Source of the DNA: an uncultured Hungatella sp.
GTDB taxonomy: Bacteria; Bacillota; Clostridia; Lachnospirales; Lachnospiraceae
Length of the DNA: 64,000 nucleotides
Direction: 5' to 3'
NCBI GenBank assembly: GCA_910585435.1
Contig: CAJUEJ010000004.1
Span: forward strand, 1 to 64,000
Shown piece by piece: positions 7,483 through 13,898 of the stretch (the stretch's first letter is position 1; each line of letters opens with the position of its first letter). Below the pieces are notes generated by a model that was given only the letters and a program-made list of their open reading frames with translations, searched no databases and was not told where the DNA came from. The translations under genes and the position numbers were made by a program.

Positions 7483-7894
7483 GATTTTGATTGATACGAA
7501 CGTATTGCTTGATTATCTTCTCATGAGAGAACCATTTTATAAAGAAGCAAAGAGAATAGTTATCTCCTGTGTTGATGGCAGGGTAAAAGGGTGTATCGCG
7601 GTTCATTCTATTTCAAATATTTTTTATATACTACGAAAGGATTACAGCATAAAAGAGCGAAAAGAAGTATTGTCTGAATTATGTTCAATCTTTGATGTGG
7701 AGGGAATAGATAAAGCTAAGTTGGTAGAGGCTCTGCAAAATGAAAATTTTTCAGATTTTGAGGACTGCCTGCAGATGGAGTGTGCGAAGGCTTATGGAGC
7801 AGAATATATTGTAACAAGAAATGCAGCCGATTATAAAGCATCAGAAATAAAAGCAATTATGCCGAAAGAGTATTTAGAAACATTTCTTATGTAA
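7472..7894 (+). CDS. PIN-domain ribonuclease toxin (VapC-like)
   Basis: The 140-aa protein shows the PIN fold: ILIDTNVLLDYL at the N-terminus with the first metal-binding Asp (D8), HSISNIFYILRK in the middle, and FSDFEDCLQMECAKAYGA with the second acidic cluster, then YIVTRNAADY near the C-terminus. PIN toxins are Mg2+-dependent RNases that cut tRNA, rRNA or mRNA when not held by the antitoxin. The ATG at 7472 lies inside the last codons of the antitoxin gene, so translation is coupled. The pair is AT-rich and sits among gene debris, as expected of a mobile module. Confidence 0.8.
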   Translation: MNNRILIDTNVLLDYLLMREPFYKEAKRIVISCVDGRVKGCIAVHSISNIFYILRKDYSIKERKEVLSELCSIFDVEGIDKAKLVEALQNENFSDFEDCLQMECAKAYGAEYIVTRNAADYKASEIKAIMPKEYLETFLM

Positions 7895-7909
7895 AAACGG
7901 GAATGGAGA

Positions 7910-8527
7910 ATGGCTATGGAGTTTATTACAAATAAGCTTGAATGGACAAGAAAACCCAAACATTATAAAATCGAAAAGGATAAAATAGAAATCGTGACCA
8001 TGCCGCAGACGGACCTTTGGCAGCGAACATATTACCATTTCAGAAATGATAATGCACCTGTGCTGCAGATGGCAACAGAAGAAAAATTTTTTTCCTTTAT
8101 TGTAAGGACAGACTTTGCGGGAAGCTGCCATCGTTTTGACCAATGCGGTATTGTCATGTACCTTGACAGTGAAAACTGGCTGAAAGGTTCGGTGGAATAT
8201 GAAAATGAAGACTTCCAGCATCTTGGAAGTGTTGTAACTAATCATGGCTATTCAGATTGGGCCACAACGGCAATACCTGCCGCTGTCCGGACAATGTGGT
8301 ACAGATTCAGCCGCAGGGAAGATGATTATTGTATTGAATGTTCTGCTGACGGAACAGACTTTACACAAATGCGGGTCTGCCATATGTGGGAAGGCGCAGA
8401 AAAGATTAAATTCGGAATTTACGCCTGCAGCCCGGAAGAGTCTTCATTTAAAGCTGTTTTTACGGATATGGAAATTACCGAATGCATGTGGAAAGCACAT
8501 CATGGGCAGGCACCTGACAGGGAGTAA
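7910..8527 (+). CDS. DUF1349 family protein
   Basis: The 205-aa protein resembles the DUF1349 / YesU-like concanavalin-fold family: an N-terminal LEWTRKPKHYKIEKDKIEIV, central FRNDNAPVLQ and DFAGSCHRFDQCGIVMYLD, then YSDWATTAI and GIYACSPEESSFKAVF. The fold resembles carbohydrate-binding lectin domains; the biochemical role is unproven. There is no signal peptide. A second ATG two codons in (7916) is an equally possible start. It lies 15 bp after the toxin gene but probably only shares the neighbourhood. Confidence 0.7.
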   Translation: MAMEFITNKLEWTRKPKHYKIEKDKIEIVTMPQTDLWQRTYYHFRNDNAPVLQMATEEKFFSFIVRTDFAGSCHRFDQCGIVMYLDSENWLKGSVEYENEDFQHLGSVVTNHGYSDWATTAIPAAVRTMWYRFSRREDDYCIECSADGTDFTQMRVCHMWEGAEKIKFGIYACSPEESSFKAVFTDMEITECMWKAHHGQAPDRE

Positions 8528-8530
8528 GAG

Positions 8531-8758
8531 TTATGAACAAATCAAAAAGGCAACTTCTGCGCTCAGATTGAGCAGGAGATGGGGGAGCTGGAGGAGGATG
8601 AGCAGGCAATATTTCTGGAGGAACTGGGACTTAAGGAATCTGGCCGTGTACAGCCAGGCGCAGATACTCTGTGAAGCAGGATTACCAGATAATTCCATCC
8701 AGTCCTGAACTCTTGAGAATTCTTCAATCGATATGTTCAGCATTTCTTTTTCTGCCAT
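8531..8758 (-). pseudogene. Chimeric open frame: truncated gene fused to antisense ychF debris
   Basis: An ATG at 8758 behind AGGTGATTCTGT opens a frame beginning MAEKEMLNISIEEFSRVQDW. About 37 codons in, near 8648, it runs into the antisense strand of the ychF-like fragment, and the rest looks like meaningless Leu-rich sequence. I read it as the 5' end of an unknown small gene cut off by rearrangement. It might still be translated. Confidence 0.35.
8556..8647 (+). pseudogene. 92-bp stray fragment of ychF
   Basis: This stretch aligns without gaps to 9716-9807 inside intact ychF, 1160 bp downstream, at roughly 90% identity. Its ychF frame is still open (AQIEQEMGELEEDEQAIFLE) and several differences are silent, so it diverged partly as coding DNA. 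It may come from a second ychF copy or from imported DNA. Confidence 0.8.
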
Positions 8759-8904
8759 ACAGAATCACCTGCTTTCCATATTTGTTCTGCTTCATTTGTG
8801 ACATCTTTTCTTGTACTAAAAAATGGAGAATTCATCTATAAAATTTCAAATATTTCGCAAAATCTCAACTAAAAACAACTCCGTGGAAATATAAAATCCT
8901 GTAA

Positions 8905-8933
8905 TTTACTTTTGAGACTTACTATGCTATACT
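8905..8933 (+). promoter_or_regulatory. Promoter of ychF
   Basis: TTTACT, 17 bp, TATACT, located 70 bp upstream of the start codon. Confidence 0.5.
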
Positions 8934-9003
8934 ATCAATGCTATTTTTTGAAAGGCGAAAACCCTATAAAATATTAAGAAAATCCAAAGGAGACTAAGAT
9001 AAA

Positions 9004-10101
9004 ATGAAGCTGGGAATCGTAGGTCTGCCCAATGTAGGCAAAAGTACATTATTTAATTCCTTAACAAAGGCCGGAGCAGAGTCCGCCAACTATCCCTTCT
9101 GCACCATCGACCCCAATGTGGGGGTGGTGGCTGTTCCGGATGCAAGGCTTAAGCTTCTGGGGGATTTGTATCACTCCAAAAAGGTAACTCCTGCGGTGAT
9201 TGAGTTTGTGGATATTGCCGGGCTGGTGAAGGGAGCGTCCAAGGGGGAGGGACTGGGCAACCAGTTTTTATCCAACATCCGGGAGGTGGATGCCATTGTC
9301 CATGTGGTTCGCTGCTTTGAGGATACCAATGTGGTTCATGTGGACGGTTCCATCAATCCGTTAAGGGACATTGAAACCATCAATCTGGAGCTTATCTTCT
9401 CGGACATCGAGATTCTGGAACGGCGGATTGCCAAGACTGCCAAAAGCGCGTTTAACGATAAGTCCCTGGCGAAAGAAGTGGAGCTGCTGAAATCCATGAA
9501 GGAGTTTCTGGAGGAAGGGAAGCTGGCCCGCAGCTTTCCCTGTGAGGATGAGGACGACCTGGCGTTTTTAAACTCTCTGAATCTTCTCACCTGGAAGCCG
9601 GTTATCTTTGCCGCTAACGTAAGCGAGGATGACCTTCCCGACGACGGCGCCTCCAACTCCTATGTGCAGGAGGTCAGAAGGTTTGCCCAGGACAATGACT
9701 GCCAGGTATTTGTCATCTGCGCCCAGATTGAGCAGGAGATTGCGGAGCTGGAGGAGGATGAGAAGGCAATGTTTCTGGAGGATTTGGGACTTAAGGAATC
9801 CGGCCTTGAGAAACTGATTGCAGCCAGCTACAGCCTGCTGGGACTGTTAAGCTTCTTAACCTCTGGGGAGGACGAGACCAGGGCGTGGACCATCAAAAAG
9901 GGAACCAAGGCACCTCAGGCTGCCGGGAAGATCCATTCGGATTTTGAGAGAGGGTTTATCAGGGCTGAGGTGGTGAATTATAAAGACCTGCTGGACTGCG
10001 GTGCCTACGCGGCTGCCAGGGACAAGGGGCTGGTGCGCCTGGAGGGAAAGGATTATGTGGTTCAGGACGGGGATGTGATTTTGTTCCGGTTTAATGTGTG
10101 A
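9004..10101 (+). CDS. ychF: Redox-regulated ATPase YchF
   Basis: The 365-aa length is exact for YchF/OLA1. The N-terminus LGIVGLPNVGKSTLFNSLTK holds the Obg-family P-loop. G2/G3 appear as FCTIDPNVG and VDIAGLVKGASKGEGLGN. In the G4 region the usual NKxD is replaced by AANVSEDD, which explains the ATP preference of this family. A coiled-coil insert (about 130-170) and a C-terminal TGS domain (IHSDFERGFIRAE) follow. It binds ribosomes and acts in stress and catalase control in other bacteria. The ATG follows CCAAAGGAG. It is transcribed alone and closed by a hairpin terminator. Confidence 0.95.
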   Translation: MKLGIVGLPNVGKSTLFNSLTKAGAESANYPFCTIDPNVGVVAVPDARLKLLGDLYHSKKVTPAVIEFVDIAGLVKGASKGEGLGNQFLSNIREVDAIVHVVRCFEDTNVVHVDGSINPLRDIETINLELIFSDIEILERRIAKTAKSAFNDKSLAKEVELLKSMKEFLEEGKLARSFPCEDEDDLAFLNSLNLLTWKPVIFAANVSEDDLPDDGASNSYVQEVRRFAQDNDCQVFVICAQIEQEIAELEEDEKAMFLEDLGLKESGLEKLIAASYSLLGLLSFLTSGEDETRAWTIKKGTKAPQAAGKIHSDFERGFIRAEVVNYKDLLDCGAYAAARDKGLVRLEGKDYVVQDGDVILFRFNV

Positions 10102-10142
10102 TAGATGTATACTGGCATGACAATGAATGGATTTATGACGAA

Positions 10143-10170
10143 AGGAGCTGTGATTTTTCACAGCTCCTGT
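10143..10170. terminator. Bidirectional hairpin terminator
   Basis: AGGAGCTGTGA and TCACAGCTCCT form an 11-bp perfect stem around TTTT. It lies between convergent ychF and the 40-aa minus-strand gene. Confidence 0.6.
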
Positions 10171-10176
10171 TATCAG

Positions 10177-10299
10177 TTATTTAGTTTCCGCTTTCGGTTC
10201 TGCTGTTTCAACATACTTTATAGTTTCGATAATCTTTTCGGCTGTCATCCCTTCAGCCTCTAATTTCTGAATAAGGTTAATGACTTCTCTGCCTGTCAT
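10177..10299 (-). CDS. Small hypothetical protein, 40 aa
   Basis: It encodes a 40-aa protein beginning MTGREVINLIQKLEAEGMTA and ending in a charged tail. Evidence that it is real: the ribosome site AGCAGGTGGTTGT directly before the ATG, and a strong promoter 47 bp upstream. It probably forms a short two-helix bundle. I recall similar short ORFs in Clostridia but know no function. Confidence 0.65.
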   Translation of the reverse strand: MTGREVINLIQKLEAEGMTAEKIIETIKYVETAEPKAETK

Positions 10300-10345
10300 A
10301 CAACCACCTGCTTTCACGAATAATCTGTACGGATTGCTGCGTCTT

Positions 10346-10374
10346 CATCATAACAGATTATGTAAACAGTGTAA
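10346..10374 (-). promoter_or_regulatory. Promoter of the 40-aa gene
   Basis: On the minus strand: TTTACA, exactly 17 bp, TATGAT. A 9-bp inverted repeat, ATAATCTGT with ACAGATTAT (right arm overlapping the spacer), may bind a regulator. Confidence 0.7.
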
Positions 10375-10619
10375 AGCCTTTTTCCGTAAGAAGATTTCCC
10401 CCGGATGCTGTAAGGATTGCTTTCAGATCCATATACCGTTTTTCAGGGATTTATATACGTCTGACTGCTCCTCAGTGGCCCCATCAGCGCCTATCTCAGT
10501 CTTCCTCAAAGCCCCCATCAGCCCTCCCTCCCCACCAAACATTCCCCTATTTCTCCCATTTCCCCCGGCCTCAGACACCTTTGTGTCGAACTGTGCAACA
10601 TTCTGTCGGTCGAATGTCA
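10375..10619. other. Non-coding spacer with a pyrimidine-rich tract
   Basis: No gene is seen. From about 10460 to 10585 the plus strand is strongly C/T-rich. A hairpin ACATTC/GAATGT lies just before the lgt promoter. An open minus-strand frame (10423-10620) is a low-complexity by-product of the skew. Confidence 0.4.
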
Positions 10620-10648
10620 TTGATTTTTCACGGATTTGGGGTTAAAAT
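10620..10648 (+). promoter_or_regulatory. Promoter of lgt
   Basis: TTGATT, 17 bp, TAAAAT, ending 28 bp before the ATG. Confidence 0.55.
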
Positions 10649-10676
10649 GAAGAAAAAATCCGAGGGAGGTGTATAC

Positions 10677-11558
10677 ATGGAAACACCAGCAGATATTCGT
10701 TTCGTACATCTGGGACTTAGTATACAACATCTGCGAAAGAGTATCTCTGTATTGGGGTTCCCGATTGCTTTTTATGGGATCATCATTGGAATCGGAATGT
10801 TTTTAGGCATCTGGATGGCCCAGTCCGATGCCAGACGGAGAGGACAGGATCCTGACATTTATTTTGATTTTGCATTATATGCAATAATCTTCTCAATCAT
10901 TGGAGCCCGCATTTACTATGTGATTTTTAACTGGAAACTTTACAAAGATAATGTTATTCAAGTTCTGAATCTGCGGGCTGGGGGACTGGCGATTTATGGT
11001 GGAGTGATAGCAGCTGTTCTGACACTGCTTGTCTTTGCCAGGGTGAAGAAACAGTCTTTTGTCTCTATGGCAGACACCGGCTGTCTGGGATTAGTGCTTG
11101 GCCAGATTATTGGAAGATGGGGAAATTTTTTTAACTGTGAGGCGTTTGGAGGATATACAGACAGCCTTTTTGCAATGAGAATCCGGCGTTCTCTTGTGGA
11201 TGAAAGTATGATTTCACAGGAGATTCTGGACAACCTGATTGTGGAGGCTGGTGTGGAATTTATACAGGTGCATCCCACTTTTCTGTATGAATCTATGTGG
11301 AATCTAGGACTTTTGCTATTTATGTTATGGTACCGGCATCATAAAAAATTCGATGGAGAGATGCTACTCGTTTACCTGCTTGGATATGGCTTGGGCAGAA
11401 GCTGGATTGAAGGGCTCCGTACAGACCAGTTACTATTTTTTGGAACAGGCGTTCCTGTTTCCCAGGCATTATCCTTAGTTTTGGTAGTCGCATCAGCATC
11501 TGTTTTATTGTACAAACACATGAAGCTAAAAAACATACATAAAGGAGAGTTAGTATGA
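10677..11558 (+). CDS. lgt: Prolipoprotein diacylglyceryl transferase
   Basis: The 293-aa membrane protein transfers diacylglyceryl from phosphatidylglycerol to the lipobox Cys of prelipoproteins, several of which are encoded in this window. It has about seven hydrophobic segments, the Lgt signature GQIIGRWGNFFNCEAFG near residue 145, and HPTFLYESMWNL. Upstream, YGIIIGIGMFLG and IIGARIYYVIFNW match conserved N-terminal helices. The ATG at 10677 follows GAGGGAGGT; the upstream in-frame region overlaps the promoter. The stop overlaps the start of the next small gene (ATGA). Confidence 0.95.
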   Translation: METPADIRFVHLGLSIQHLRKSISVLGFPIAFYGIIIGIGMFLGIWMAQSDARRRGQDPDIYFDFALYAIIFSIIGARIYYVIFNWKLYKDNVIQVLNLRAGGLAIYGGVIAAVLTLLVFARVKKQSFVSMADTGCLGLVLGQIIGRWGNFFNCEAFGGYTDSLFAMRIRRSLVDESMISQEILDNLIVEAGVEFIQVHPTFLYESMWNLGLLLFMLWYRHHKKFDGEMLLVYLLGYGLGRSWIEGLRTDQLLFFGTGVPVSQALSLVLVVASASVLLYKHMKLKNIHKGELV

Positions 11559-11710
11559 CAAGTTCTAAAGAAGAATTGATTCAACAAATTGAGGTGGCTA
11601 GGAAGGCCTTGAATAAAAGCATTGATGAAAAACGACAGTATGACGAGATCTACAAACACAGTGTTGAACTGGATTCTTTGATTGAACAATATATTGTAGC
11701 AGAATATTAG
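11555..11710 (+). CDS. Spo0E-like aspartyl-phosphate phosphatase, 51 aa
   Basis: The 51-aa protein overlaps the lgt stop by 4 bp and has the ribosome site AAAGGAGAG inside lgt. It is two helices, with KHSVELDSLIEQYI near the C-terminus matching the SxELDxLI core of Spo0E-family phosphatases. In Bacillus these dephosphorylate Spo0A~P and delay sporulation; many Clostridia carry short uncharacterised versions. Coupling to lgt is an unexpected context. The target (Spo0A or another response regulator) is not known. Confidence 0.65.
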   Translation: MTSSKEELIQQIEVARKALNKSIDEKRQYDEIYKHSVELDSLIEQYIVAEY

Positions 11711-11728
11711 TCAATACTACATTTGGGG

Positions 11729-11766
11729 GCGGCTGTAGAAATCCTTGCAGCCGCTTCCTTTTTTTG
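11729..11766 (+). terminator. Rho-independent terminator after lgt operon
   Basis: GCGGCTG, 12-nt loop, CAGCCGC, then TTCCTTTTTTT. Confidence 0.85.
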
Positions 11767-11787
11767 CGATTTTTTTAGAAGTTTTCC

Positions 11788-11816
11788 TTGCCATTTCCCT
11801 GGGTTTGTACTAGAAT
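11788..11816 (+). promoter_or_regulatory. Promoter of the division (dcw) cluster
   Basis: TTGCCA, 17 bp, TAGAAT, about 145 bp before mraZ, giving a long leader. The MraZ repeat array starts 12 bp downstream, at the expected transcript start. Confidence 0.7.
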
Positions 11817-11827
11817 TAAGATACGCA

Positions 11828-11883
11828 AGTGGTGGAAAGTGGAGTGAAGTGGTAGAAAATGGGTGCAAAGTGGAACAAAGTGC
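11828..11883 (+). promoter_or_regulatory. Phased MraZ operator repeats
   Basis: AGTGG-type units start at 11828, 11838, 11848, 11858 (AATGG), 11869 and 11879 (AGTGC), mostly 10 bp apart, often within AAAGTGG. MraZ rings bind arrays of GTGG/AAAGTG direct repeats spaced by one helical turn in the promoters of their own operons, so this is the probable autoregulatory site. Confidence 0.75.
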
Positions 11884-11960
11884 AGGAGCAGGGAGGAAAT
11901 TGGTAAGAAGCTCCGGACAGCATTCACGAAGGTCCCAGGGCAGATGGCAGGTGATAAGTT

Positions 11961-12386
11961 ATGTTCATGGGTGAATACAACCATACGGTGGACGCCAAGG
12001 GACGTCTGATTGTCCCTTCCAGGTTCAGAGAGCAGTTAGGCGACGAGTTCGTGGTGACCAAAGGCCTGGACGGCTGTCTCTTTGCCTATGATAATTCGGA
12101 GTGGAAAGCCCTGGAAGAAAAGCTTCATGCACTGCCTCTCACCAACACCAACGCCAGAAAATTTGCCAGGTTTTTCCTGGCAGGCGCATCTGCTTGCGAA
12201 GTAGACAAACAGGGAAGGATTCTTCTCCCGTCCATTCTAAGGGAATTTGCAGGCATCGACAAGGATGCTGTGCTGGTGGGAGTAGGGAGCCGTATTGAAA
12301 TATGGAGCAAGGAATCCTGGACAAAAGCCAATGTGTATGACGACATGGAGGAAATTGCAGAGAATATGGAAGGCCTGGGTATATGA
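11961..12386 (+). CDS. mraZ: Transcriptional regulator MraZ
   Basis: The 141-aa protein carries two SpoVT-AbrB domains: MFMGEYNHTVDAKGRLIVPS (residues 1-20) and the second copy ACEVDKQGRILLPSILREFA (about 77-96). MraZ assembles into ring oligomers and binds repeats upstream of its own gene, tuning the mra/dcw operon. The first ATG follows CAGGTGATAAG; a second ATG two codons later is also possible. The stop overlaps rsmH by 4 bp (ATGA), so the two are coupled. Confidence 0.95.
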   Translation: MFMGEYNHTVDAKGRLIVPSRFREQLGDEFVVTKGLDGCLFAYDNSEWKALEEKLHALPLTNTNARKFARFFLAGASACEVDKQGRILLPSILREFAGIDKDAVLVGVGSRIEIWSKESWTKANVYDDMEEIAENMEGLGI

Positions 12387-13318
12387 TATTTGAACATAAA
12401 TCCGTACTGCTTGAGGAGACCATCGACAGTTTGGATATAAAACCAGATGGTATTTATGTAGATGGAACCCTGGGAGGAGGCGGACATGCCAGTCAGGTAT
12501 GCCGGCGCTTAGGCGACGGGGGAAGGCTGATTGGGATTGACCAGGATCAGGATGCCATAGAGGCTGCCTCTGAGCGGCTGTCAGAATTTGGCGGGAAAGT
12601 TACTATTGTAAGAGAAAATTATCAGAAGATAAAACAGATTCTTCACGATTTGGGAATTGAGAAGGCAGACGGGATTTATCTGGATCTTGGAGTCTCATCC
12701 TATCAGTTAGATACGGCAAAACGGGGATTTACGTACAGGGAGGACGCTCCTCTGGATATGCGTATGGATGTGAGAAATCCGGTGACAGCGGCGGATATTG
12801 TCAATGAGTATGAGGAGATGGAGCTGTACCGGATCATCCGGGACTATGGGGAAGAGAAATTTGCAAAGAACATTGCCAAGCACATGGTACAGGCAAGGCA
12901 GGAGAAGCGGATTGAGACCACAGGGCAGCTGACGGAGATTATCAAGGCGGCCATCCCCATGAAAATGCGGGCCACAGGCGGCCATCCGGCCAAAAGAACC
13001 TTTCAGGCCCTGCGCATTGAATTAAACCATGAACTGGATGTGCTCAGTGACTCTATCGATACCATGATCGACCTGTTAAAGCCAGGGGGACGGTTAAGTA
13101 TCATTACGTTTCATTCCTTAGAAGACAGAATTGTGAAGAACCGGTTCCGGCAAAATGAAAATCCATGTATCTGCCCTGCCGGTTTTCCGGTGTGCGTGTG
13201 CGGCAGAAGCAGCAAAGGAAAGGTGATTACCAGAAAACCGATTATACCAAGCCAAAGAGAGATTGAAGAAAATAAACGAGCGAAAAGTTCAAAGCTAAGG
13301 GTTTTTCAGAGAGGCTAG
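12383..13318 (+). CDS. rsmH: 16S rRNA (cytosine1402-N4)-methyltransferase RsmH
   Basis: The 311-aa SAM-dependent methyltransferase (formerly MraW) modifies C1402 in the ribosomal P site. Seen: FEHKSVLLEETID at the start, the SAM loop YVDGTLGGGGHASQV, YLDLGVSSYQLD, KRTFQALRIELN and the terminal SLEDRIVK with a Cys-rich stretch near ENPCICPAGFPVCVC. Length is normal. It is second in the cluster. Confidence 0.95.
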   Translation: MIFEHKSVLLEETIDSLDIKPDGIYVDGTLGGGGHASQVCRRLGDGGRLIGIDQDQDAIEAASERLSEFGGKVTIVRENYQKIKQILHDLGIEKADGIYLDLGVSSYQLDTAKRGFTYREDAPLDMRMDVRNPVTAADIVNEYEEMELYRIIRDYGEEKFAKNIAKHMVQARQEKRIETTGQLTEIIKAAIPMKMRATGGHPAKRTFQALRIELNHELDVLSDSIDTMIDLLKPGGRLSIITFHSLEDRIVKNRFRQNENPCICPAGFPVCVCGRSSKGKVITRKPIIPSQREIEENKRAKSSKLRVFQRG

Positions 13319-13374
13319 TACTGTCTTGCGGAAATTTTGGTAAATTCAGCACTCGTTATTTTTGCAAGGCAGTA
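13319..13374 (+). other. Intercistronic hairpin between rsmH and ftsL
   Basis: TACTGTCTTGC and GCAAGGCAGTA pair (one G-U) across 34 nt, just before the ftsL ribosome site. There is no T tract. It may be an mRNA processing or stabilising element. Confidence 0.5.
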
Positions 13375-13391
13375 CCAGAAAGGAGACAAGT

Positions 13392-13898
13392 ATGGCATCC
13401 ACAAGACCAGGACCAAAGAGACAGGCATACAAAGAGGTTTATGTGCATGGGAATACGGTTCTTAAGCCAAAAACGCAGCAGGCTCCTTCAGAGCATCCTG
13501 AACAGAAAAAGAGACCGAAAAGACATAGGGAATCCAGAGAGGCGTTGAGAGTAAGGCGGAATCAGGAGAAGGCACTTCAGATGAATCTGCCCTATGTGGC
13601 CGCACTGGTGGCTGCCGCATGCTGTTCTCTGTATATCTGCGTCAATTACATACGGCTTCAGTCCGGCATGACTGCGCGGATGGATACCATCAAAGATTTG
13701 GAGCAGCAGCTGAACACCTTGAAAACAGAAAATGATGCGTTGGAGACCAGAATCAATATTTATGTGGATTTGGACTATGTGTACAAAGTGGCGACAGAGG
13801 AGCTTGGTATGGTATATGCCAACAAAGATCAGGTCCTTATGTATGATAAGACGGAAAGCGAGTATGTGAGACAAGATGAGGACATCCCAGCAAATTAG
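13392..13898 (+). CDS. ftsL: FtsL/DivIC-like septum protein
   Basis: The 168-aa protein has a basic N-terminal tail (about 70 residues), one membrane helix (YVAALVAAACCSLYICVNYI) and an extracytoplasmic coiled coil (DTIKDLEQQLNTLKTENDAL), the FtsL/DivIC layout. It should bridge FtsQ/DivIB and the septal synthase. The gene symbol follows its position between rsmH and the PBP genes; sequence conservation in this family is weak. The ATG at 13392 follows AGAAAGGAG. It overlaps the next gene by 23 bp. Confidence 0.75.
   Translation: MASTRPGPKRQAYKEVYVHGNTVLKPKTQQAPSEHPEQKKRPKRHRESREALRVRRNQEKALQMNLPYVAALVAAACCSLYICVNYIRLQSGMTARMDTIKDLEQQLNTLKTENDALETRINIYVDLDYVYKVATEELGMVYANKDQVLMYDKTESEYVRQDEDIPAN

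Noticed and set aside
10423..10620. 65-codon minus-strand frame before lgt
   Set aside because: Gly/Glu composition follows from the pyrimidine-rich tract; no ribosome site or homology.
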